Part shown: piece after piece, positions 56,017-64,000 of the stretch
Position numbering within the stretch: position 1 is the first letter of the stretch
Layout: the number at the start of each line of letters is the position of its first letter
From: Diphasiastrum complanatum
Taxonomy: Eukaryota > Streptophyta > Lycopodiopsida > Lycopodiales > Lycopodiaceae
Length of the DNA stretch: 64,000 nt
Assembly (NCBI GenBank): GCA_029204225.1
Contig: CM055106.1
Location: forward strand, 50,537,325 to 50,601,324
Direction of reading: 5' to 3'
Position numbers and translations under genes: made by a program
The notes under the pieces: model-generated
Seen by the model: only the letters and a program-made list of their open reading frames with translations
Database searches by the model: none
Told to the model about the DNA's origin: nothing

Positions 56017-58245
56017 ATGGTTTTTATGCAGTATCTTCTTTGGAGAGATTTAAGAAACACCCCTATCCATGGACATGGATGTGGATCGCAAGGCATTGGG
56101 AGGACATCAAGTGTTGCTGCTTCTTGTGAGCCAACCACTACCTCATCAGCAATGCCACGATATAGTACTCTCATGATCATTCAGCACCTGTTTCTTCACA
56201 TGATGCAAGTCTAGTTATTATATCCACTATTTCTATATGGCTCTCTTGTACTTCTCTTGCAATGTAAATGGAGCCACCTCACACTTCGTGACATCAAGAC
56301 GAATTATGTCTGATTTCAGAAGTGTTGATCCTTCAAGATTCATAGTTCTTGGAGATGGATCCAAACATCAAGTGAACGGTATTGATTCACTGTGGCTCAA
56401 CACCAATGGCAGAGACAGACGGCTCGAAGATGTTTTGTGCATGCCTACACTGTAGCAAGACTTGCTTTTTGTGGCAAGAATAGCAGATGCAGGGATGCGT
56501 GTGACATTTTCTAACGAATCATGCAACGTGATTGACGCCAGTACCAGTACCCTGATCACTCAAGGTAGAAGAAAGAGTAATCTATATCACCTGAAGGTAC
56601 GCTTGCTTGCAGATCAGGTGCATTAGACTCATGATAATTCGCCAGACACTATGTGGCATAGGAGACTATGCCACATGAACTCAATGGCACTTTATCAAGC
56701 GAGCCATCATGGAGCGATAACAGAGGTCAACATCTCGAATGCAACCAGTTCGACCACCTGTGATGCATGTCTGAAGGATAAGATTCAAGCACTCCTTTTG
56801 TCAAAGACTCCTACAGAACGACCAAGATTCTGGAGCTAGTGCATTTTGACATCTGTGGGCCTTTCAATGTGATCTCAGTAGGAGGCTCAAAATATTATAT
56901 AACCTTCATTGATGATTAGAGTAAATTTGCCAGAGTGTACTTTATTCAGAATAAATCTGAAGCACTTGATAAATTCACATAATATGTGAATTGGGCATAA
57001 AGATGCACAGACAACAAAGTGAAATAGATCAGGACAGATTGAGGTGGCGAATACATCTCGAATCGCTTCACTGACTTCTGCAATGATCGTGGCATCATTC
57101 ACACAAGGACTGCAGCCTACACACCGTAGCACAACGGCGTTGCAGAAAGAAAGAATAGGACCCTGATGGAAGCTGTCAAATGCATGATGGTCTACTCGAA
57201 AGCTCCAAGGGTACTGTGGGCTGAAGTAGTAGCTATAACTGCATACATCTAGAATAGGACAGGGAAGTCTGGTGTCCCTCACATGACACCACACGAGTTA
57301 TGGTGAGGTAAAAACCCAACATGTCTCACATCAGAATCTTTGGTTGTGCAGCTTATGCACACATTCCTGATAAGCTTCGAAAGAAGTTTGATGAGAAAGC
57401 TGAACATGGATTTCTGGTAGGTTATGACAACAATTCATCATACTACAGAGTCTACATGCCAGACACGAACACTGTGAAGATAGTGAGAGATGTCAGATTT
57501 GATGAGAGCAAGACAATGGCCAATGACGATCCTATCAGCTATGAAGTCCTGGAAAGATAGTACTATGACCTGCTGCTAGTGACAGAGGGAGCAGAAGACG
57601 AGCATGAAAACAAAGATTTTTGAGTCGCTTTCCATTCGAGTGACGAATCTGAAGATGAAAGATTCGAGAGGCAGCCCATTGCTACAGTTCCTGTAAACTA
57701 GGATGGTTTCGGACCTAGTAGAGCAGACAATGGCAAAGGCATTGATGTCCCAGGAGGATCTCCTAGAAAGTCAACAAGACCACGAAGAGTGCTAGCAAGA
57801 TACGTGCTAGGCAGCTCCGCTTCTACATCAGAAGAGTTCTGTGGATTCAGTGGTGAACCACAGACTTTTGAGGAGGCGATTGAATTTCCAGAGAAGGACA
57901 AATGGATCCAAGCCATGAACGAAGAGATGGAATCCATGAGGAAGAACTAGGTATGGACATTGTAGCCATTACCACATAAGTGCAAGACTGTCAAATGCAA
58001 ATGGGTTTTCAAGCTCAACTATGGACCGGATGGGAATGTTTTGAAATACAAGGCAAGACTAGTAGCAAAGGGATTTTCTCAGAGATGTGGTATTGACTAC
58101 TCTGAAACCTTCTCTCCTATCGTCAAACATTCGTCCCTATGATTGTTATTTGCATATGCAGCTGCTTATGACCTCGGGATCCACATTGTGGACGAGAAGA
58201 CAACCTTCTTGCATGGTGAGTTAGACGAAGAGTGCAATATCTTCA
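56017..58245 (+). pseudogene. Ty1/copia protease, integrase and RT start
   Basis: Copia pol read through many stops: protease region GATSHFVTSRRI and VLGDGSKHQV; pre-integrase WHRRLCHMNSMALYQA and CDACLKDK; integrase ICGPFNVISVGGSKYYITFIDD (catalytic D), GGEYISNRF, AYTP-stop-HNGVAERKNRTL (catalytic E); FGCAAYAHIPDKLRKKF; RT KWIQAMNEEMESM and [20 protein letters not shown]. Cut at about 58245 by loss of sequence just before the gypsy LTR at 58283. Stops mostly arise from CAA/CAG/TGG changes to TAA/TAG. Confidence 0.9.
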
Positions 58246-58282
58246 ATTAACAAGAGATTATGGCTTGTGTTATTGTCGTGAT

Positions 58283-59103
58283 TGTTGGGGGTATTCCCAG
58301 CAAAGTGTAAATAAATAAAATCATCCAATAAAATGTGTTGCGAGGGCATGACATCCTGCGCGCGTAAGCCCATGGCCCAATGAGCACGCAAGCTTAAGTG
58401 TAAATAAAATAAAATTGACTTGGGCCTTGGAATTAAAATAAAACTAGAGGCCCAAAGTCATTTTTAAACTTAGAGATTACTTTTTAGAGTTGGGTCCAAA
58501 TTGGGACTCACATGAATCTTGTGAATTTCAATGTACTTTTTATGGAGCTTTGGATCAAATTGGGTCCAAGATAAATGGATAAGATCAATGTGAATATTAG
58601 CCAATAGGATTGAGGGGCAAGGGCCTTCCCCATTTTATAAAAAGGCACCATTTGTACACTATTTTCATGCTTAATTGAGAGGAGGAGACTCTACTATTTT
58701 GAGAGCTCAAGCATCCTCATTTGCTAATCACTCTTGCTTATGCTATTTTTGTGATTGCTTATTATTTCCATTTCTTCCATGCTTTTTGTTTGTGATTAGT
58801 TAAGGTTCCATAAGCAATGACATTGATCATTTTAGCTAACGTCCATCTCATCTCTCTCTCTCTTTCTCTCTTCTCTTCTCTCTTCCTCTTATTTTCTATC
58901 CTTTCCCTTCACCCAAAATCATGATGAATGTTAGTGTAGAGGAGTAGAGTTAAGAGAGAGTAGTGTTAGTGGTGAATAGAGCTAAGGGAGGAAGTAGAAG
59001 ACTAACTAAAAATAGCATCTATGCATAGTTAGGTACCTATCCAGTGATCTAACCCTTGTTGACAGGCGGGAGGGCTATACTACGCAAGATCTTCGACCCC
59101 ACA
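58283..59103 (+). repeat. gypsy 5' LTR, 821 bp
   Basis: TGTTGGGGGTATTCCC to CCCCACA. TATA candidate TTATAAAAAGGCACC near 58636. Similar in start and layout to the inverted LTRs at 25.4-26.9 kb (TGTTGG start, CCCAATGA near base 100, long AT tract), so the same broad family. Confidence 0.85.
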
Positions 59104-59104
59104 G

Positions 59105-59122
59105 TGGCGTCGTTGCTAGGGA
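59105..59122 (+). promoter_or_regulatory. tRNA-Asp primer-binding site
   Basis: TGGCGTCGTTGCTAGGGA, two changes from the tRNA-Asp complement, 1 bp after the LTR. Confidence 0.85.
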
Positions 59123-59123
59123 T

Positions 59124-59810
59124 AGGTTTCCACTAACTAGTTTAGCTGCATTTTAGCTATTTTTTTGCTTTTTAGAGTAGTTTTAAGTAGATTTTTGGGA
59201 GTTTAGAGTTAGTTTTCTGTTTTTTTTTTTTTTTTTTTTTTTTTTTTGTGTTTGGACTGTTCACAACTAGCGGAGGAGGTGTGAGAGGGTAGAGGAGGCC
59301 CTGAACAGCCTCTAAGGACTTGAAACCCAAACAACTAGCCAAAAAACCCAAAAAAAACACACCAATCTACATTTTGGAGGAAAAAAGAGCCTAAAATCTC
59401 ATGAGATTTTAATATCTCCAAAACTAGTGACAATTAGCCCTTGCATGACTGACAACAGCTCCGGGGTACTGTCCCAGACCTGCATAGAAGCCTGCGAGAG
59501 TTAGTTCCAAGCAGATTGCAAAAACAGAGAAAAATCATAAAAAAAAACTCAAAAAACTCTTAAAAAAATTCAAATCTTCATAAGAACTCTCGCAGACACC
59601 TCTGAAGTTCCATCTCAATGAGACTAGACACTGAGAAGAGTTAGTTTGATGTCTAAGTGCCTGTGCAAGAGTTTCCAGTGTAAAAAAGACGAGAAAGTAC
59701 TAGTGAACCCTTGCAGACACCAAAATTTTTAGTTCTAGTGGGCAGGAACTCTCGCAGAGGATTCTGAAGTTCCATCTCAGTGAGACAAGGACACAGAAGA
59801 GCTTGCAAGA
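59124..59810 (+). other. gypsy leader with poly-T run
   Basis: Contains a ~29-base T run (59219-59247) and repeated CTCTCGCAGA/CTTGCAGA blocks near 59587, 59712 and 59749. No coding. Confidence 0.6.
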
Positions 59811-61440
59811 GTGAGTTTGATTTCAGTGAGCAGAAAATTGGCTTTAAGTGCTAAAAAATCACTAAAAAGTGAAGATCCAGCAAATCCTTCCAGTAAGGAC
59901 CATTGGATGAATCTGAGATCGGGACAATTTATTAATAGCACAAAGGATAGCAAATCAAGCACCACACCTTCCCAGATCAGCAGCTGTGCAACAAGAGACA
60001 GAACCGGAACCAGCACCAATGGATCCAATAGGCCAACCCGTACATGTCGCTCCCTTGCAAGCAGTCTGGAGAGCACCTCAGATGGAAATACCAAAATACG
60101 ATGGATCATCGGATCCCATCTGATTCCTCCAGATCTACAAGCAAGCTTGTGAAATCTATGGCAAACAAACACCTGCGAAAAAAGTTGATGTTGTTTCCTA
60201 TGTCTCTATTGGCAGTGGCTCAGGATTGGTTTTTCAACCTGTCAGAGGAAGAAAAATCTATCTGGGAAGCGGTTAAAGCGGCTCTCATGACACGCTTTAA
60301 ACCAAAAAAGTTTCTGGAAGACCCGTTTCTCCTGCTGAGCAAAGTCAAGATGGAAAAACGAGAAAGGGTCAGGGACTATATTGAACGGGTCAAACACCTA
60401 CGATCCGAGTGTAGTGCAATCCTAACTCCCGATCATGCGGTAATCATGTGGTTCCTAGCCGGACTACCACGAAACATCAGAAGAGAATTGAAACGACGGG
60501 AGCAGTACGCTACTCTGCAAGAAGCTATGGAAGATGCCATCAAGGAAGAGGATGAGGGATCTGACGACGAATATCCATCCACCCAAACTCCTACTCTCTC
60601 GTTAGCATCATCATCATCAAATGCATCTGCTCTATCCACAGAACTATTGTTGGAGCAAATGACAAAATTACACAAACAACAGATGGAGCAACTTACGGTG
60701 CAATTTGACCAGAAACTGAAAGCCTTACACGGAGCTATAGCAATAACACCACATCAACCGGAACCAAACCAGCTGTAGTCTCCTTGACCGGAGAATGTAT
60801 GGTGTTCAGTGTGCACGCAAAACCATACAACGAACGAGTGTCCAGTCTTAAAGCAAAATCTGAGACTGATACATAGATTCTGCTATTTGTGCAATGCAAC
60901 ATCGCATGATACGGCATTTTGCCCGTTTAACCCTCGGATTGTTCAATAGAAGAGAAGTCCTTATCAAACTTCTTATCCTTACCATCAAAAGCCACCCAAC
61001 TCGGCACCAAGGTACGGCGCACCGAATCAACAACAGAGTATGGTCTTAATTGCACCACCATGGCCAACCAATCAACAAGTGGCCCATGTAAACCTAACAA
61101 CAGCGGAACCAAAAACTAAAATGCCACCTCAACATGAGCAGCAGCAATGGTACGGACCAGATGAACCATTTATGGATCCTGCCATAAATGAATATGTTGC
61201 GGCCTATGCATCTCAAACTCAACGTCAAGGCGGAAGAAATTACGGCTGCTACAGATGCGCGAAGGACACAGAATTGCGAAATATCCCCACAAGGGACAAT
61301 ATACATCCTTCTGTCGAGAATGTGGTTATGGACACTGTTTCAAGAATTGTCCATTTAAACCTGGAACCAGTGCACCTCTCGACTTCATTGCGATACAACA
61401 ACCAACAGTTCCAGCGGGGATGCCATCACAAGGATGACAA
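59811..61440 (+). pseudogene. gypsy gag with CCHC knuckles
   Basis: N-terminal MNLRSGQFIN block, then, after a frameshift near 59985, APMDPIGQPVHVAP and QMEIPKYDGSSDP. After another near 60190 comes DWFFNLSEEEKSIW, FLAGLPRNIRRELKR and an acidic, Ser-rich linker with a heptad helix, open to 60776. Three knuckles follow in shifted frames: CYLCNATSHDTAFC (about 60881), CYRCAKEGHRIAKY (last C lost, about 61246) and CRECGYGHCFKNC (about 61316). Translated from at least three frames, so inactive. Confidence 0.85.
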
Positions 61441-61609
61441 TTCCACGCTCCTGTGTTAGCTGTTATGCGAACACAGAAGAGGAAGGAAGTGACTCCCTCA
61501 CCACCGCCATCGGTCACTGACAACCAACCCTCAACTTCAGCACCAACGACTTATATCCTATCATGCACAATAAGTTCGTAAACAACGACAGAAGACTTGG
61601 CATGATCAT

Positions 61610-61830
61610 CATGTCAGGACTAAGGATATTCGTGATGGTGATAAAGGTTTACTTTACACATCTTCCAAGGTCCATCTAGGGAAATTAAAATTTCGTAGCC
61701 AAGGTCCTTACGTTGTCAAGAAATTTTTTACAAATGGTGCAGTGCAATTAGAAACCCTAGAAGGCATACCACATTAGTCAATGGTAGCTGACTTTGAAGG
61801 TACTACGAGGATAATTTTTTGGTAAGCCCT
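61610..61830 (+). pseudogene. gypsy integrase C-terminal remnant
   Basis: LGKLKFRSQGPYVVKKFFTNGAVQLETLEG is the GPY-type end of integrase, matching in style the tail at 55.1 kb. It abuts gag, showing the internal deletion. Confidence 0.8.
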
Positions 61831-61989
61831 GTGTAAAATATCCTTCTGAGTTATTTTCTCTTCTACTTTTTTGTTTTTTTTCCTTCTATGTGTATTTCTT
61901 TCCAAGTTTTTTGAAAAACCATTGATTTTACACTTATTCAAAAATCAAAAATATTTTCAAGTTATTTGCATCCAATAGTCAATAGATTC

Positions 61990-63235
61990 TCAATTGCATC
62001 CGACGATTGCATCCATCAAGATGCATTTGAAGATTGCATCCGACGATTTCCGTCTGCCATCCCCCAATTTTTTTCTTGATACATTTGCATCCGATGAAAA
62101 TTGCGTCCGACGCTGACCTAGATTTTTTTTATCATAAATATGTCGGATGGTCAATTCATTTTTACTTCACACAATTTTCGGACAAGTTCATGTCTGTTTG
62201 ACAAATTTCTGACGATCTTCCAATTTTTTGTCTGATTCAACCATTGGCTGTTGCATTCTGACCACTCTCAATCACTTGATCATTTGATCCATCCTCCATC
62301 ACTTCCACACACGCATTTATCTACATACTCAAAAACCCTACTCCATTTCCAACTTCTAAAAAAACTTTCATTTTTTCACAACTTTCCGCTTGTCTATTTT
62401 TTCATTTCTACCCAAGTTTTTTCTAGATGCCCAAGTTTTTAAGCTTTCGAGTTCTTTCATATTTTTTAACGTTTTTGAATTTTTTAGATTATTTTTCGAT
62501 TTCATTTTTTCAAAATTTTATTTTTTCGAATTTTCATTTTTCGAGTTCTCATTGTTCGAGTTTTATTTTTCGAGTTTTATTTTTCGATTTTTTTCGATGT
62601 TTTCAATTTTTTTAAGTGTTTCGATTTTTCCAATTTTCGATATTCTTATGGGTTTTTCGATACTTGACATTTTTCAGTCCCTTAATTTTTTTTCATACTC
62701 AAGATTTCTCGATACGAGACATTGGAATTTTTCGATATTATATCGACTCGAATAATCCGAGATTTTTCGACATCTACAATCAGATTTTTTTTTGATACTA
62801 TATCGACTCGATTTTTTCGAGTTTTTTCGAGTCACTGTAAACTTTTTCGATACTTTTAGATTTTTCGATTCTAAATTTTTCGAGCCCATATTTTTTTGAG
62901 CCCTGATTTTTTGACTTTTTCTGTTCTTATTCTTCGAGTTTTATTTTTCAAATTCTATTTTTTTGAGTTTCGTTTTTCTGAGTTTATTTTTCGATATTAT
63001 TTTTTCGAGTTTTATTTTTTCGAATTCTCTTTTTTCGAGTTTATTTTTTCGAGTTTTATTTTTCAGGTTTATTTTTCAAATTTGATTTTTTGAGTTTATT
63101 GTTCGATCTTCATTTTGCGATCTTAATTTATTCAATCCCTAGTTTTTTGATGCATTAAATTTTTGATCCAATTTGTTTTCGAGTTCCCATTTTCGAGTTC
63201 TTATTTTTTGATATTGTCTACTTTTTTCATATGCT
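61990..63235 (+). repeat. GCATCCGACG motifs and TTTTTCGAG low-complexity tract
   Basis: GCATCCGACG at 61996 and 62036, variants at 62087 and 62104. Then, after a 300-bp spacer, about 800 bp (62430-63230) made of TTTTTCGAG/TTTTTCGAT units with irregular 8-20-bp spacing. The Phe-rich frames here are not genes. Same family as 51540-52140 on the other strand. Confidence 0.8.
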
Positions 63236-63279
63236 TGGAAATAGTCCAATAGAATTTAGAGGTGAGGTCGGGATTCCAT

Positions 63280-64000
63280 CAGATATGCATTAGGGCAGAA
63301 GATATACCAAAAACGGATTTTTGAACTCGCTTTGCACACTACAAATTTTTGGTGTTGCCTTTTGGTCTAACCAATGCACCGGCAACTTTCCAATAGATGA
63401 TGAACGATTTGTTCATGCCATATTTGGGAAGATTCGTAGTGGTATTCTTAGATGATATCCTAGTATTCAGTAAGACTTTGGCAGAACATAAAGAGCATCT
63501 TAGGATTGTCTGGGACATCCTAAGAAGGGAAAAACTCTTTGCCAAAGAGTCTATGTGTGACTTTTTTTGTGATGGAATTGTCCTACTTGGGGCATAAGAT
63601 TTCCGAACGGGAAGTGGAGATTGAGACCGATCGTATCAAGAGGGTTATTGATTGGCCTATTTTCACCACAGTTCAGGAAATCAAGTCTTTCTTGGGGTTT
63701 GTAGGATTTTTTCGTCAGCTACTCGATTGACATTTTCCCTTACCCAGGCCTTGAAAGGCTATAAGCCGAAGGGCTAAGAGTCCACTAGTGGTGTGGACGG
63801 AGGATATAAATAATTGTTTTGAGTTGCTTAAGAAAAGTGTCACTTCGATACCAATACTAATCATTGGCGATCCTAATAAGACTTTTGTGGTTAGGACCGA
63901 TGCTAGTGATTATGCTATTGGAGCTATTTTGATGCAGGATGGACATCCTATGGCTTATGAAAGCAAGAAACTCAATCCTGTTCAGTCTAGGTATTACCTA
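63280..64000 (+). pseudogene. Ty3/gypsy reverse transcriptase-RNase H, runs off window
   Basis: RT: FLVLPFGLTNAPATFQ (stop follows), MPYLGRFVVVFLDDILVFSK with catalytic FLDD near 63450, then after a frameshift near 63540 LSYLGHKISEREVEIETDRIK and VQEIKSFLGFVGFFRQ. RNase H TDASDYAIGAILMQ near 63898 and MAYESKKLNPVQSRYYL at the edge. Missing the RT N-terminus: the tract of TTTTTCGAG repeats leads directly into mid-RT. Confidence 0.9.

Larger units (their letters stand above)
58283..61830 (+). mobile_element. tRNA-Asp-primed gypsy, internally deleted
   Basis: 5' LTR, primer site, leader, gag with zinc knuckles, then directly the tail of integrase. Protease, RT, RNase H and the integrase core are gone, so it is a non-autonomous derivative of the class whose antisense relative is at 34.8-37.0 kb. 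It inserted next to or into copia pol. No 3' LTR recognised. Confidence 0.85.

Noticed and set aside
62390-63093. Phe-rich 'membrane protein' frames
   Set aside because: Direct translation of the TTTTTCGAG low-complexity repeat.

Overview
The window is plant nuclear DNA. It is AT-rich, gene-poor, and made almost entirely of decayed, nested LTR retrotransposons of the Ty3/gypsy and Ty1/copia superfamilies. Primer-binding sites complementary to plant initiator tRNA-Met and tRNA-Asp can be read directly. One intact host gene encodes a leucine-rich-repeat/extensin (LRX-type) cell-wall protein, which points to a land plant. The density and age of the transposon layers suggest a large genome such as a fern or gymnosperm, but the species cannot be fixed from the sequence.

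Layout. 1-4.96 kb: 3' part of a chromovirus (gag-protease-RT-RNase H-integrase-chromodomain) with an antisense gag fragment lodged in its integrase. 5.6-7.0 kb: a possible DNA element bounded by GGTACC-rich arrays, with minisatellites inside. 7-18 kb: mostly unassigned, with a dead chromovirus (9.74-10.9 kb), a 367-bp tandem duplication, two hairpins (one with perfect 55-bp arms), and a broken minus-strand reading frame of unknown kind between 0.26-kb direct repeats. 18.3-20.5 kb: copia RT-RNase H and 3' LTR. 20.8-30.8 kb: a stacked mosaic. Antisense copia family A is interrupted by copia B (23591-28996, both LTRs, imperfect 5-bp target duplication). B in turn carries a palindromic insert made of two inverted LTRs around one tRNA-Asp primer site (25354-26914).

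31.2-38.9 kb: dead chromovirus, copia integrase, an antisense tRNA-Asp-primed gypsy (gag to LTR), and another copia A end. 39-43.6 kb: a short palindromic repeat array, then the LRX gene on the minus strand (40981-42960) with a TATA box upstream. 43.9-48.4 kb: copia remnants and tandem duplications. 48.6-53.6 kb: three copies of a repeat with a tRNA-Asp-like head, bracketing a minus-strand coiled-coil reading frame of unknown family. 53.7-58.2 kb: gypsy integrase, then copia protease-integrase-RT. 58.3-61.8 kb: an internally deleted tRNA-Asp-primed gypsy with LTR, primer site, gag and integrase tail. 62-64 kb: TTTTTCGAG low-complexity leader, then a gypsy RT-RNase H running off the window.

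Only the LRX gene is likely to be a functioning host gene. The most unusual structures are the inverted-LTR palindrome, the tRNA-Asp-headed repeats, the unknown minus-strand frames at 49.8-51.5 kb and 16.6-17.3 kb, and the 55-bp perfect hairpin.
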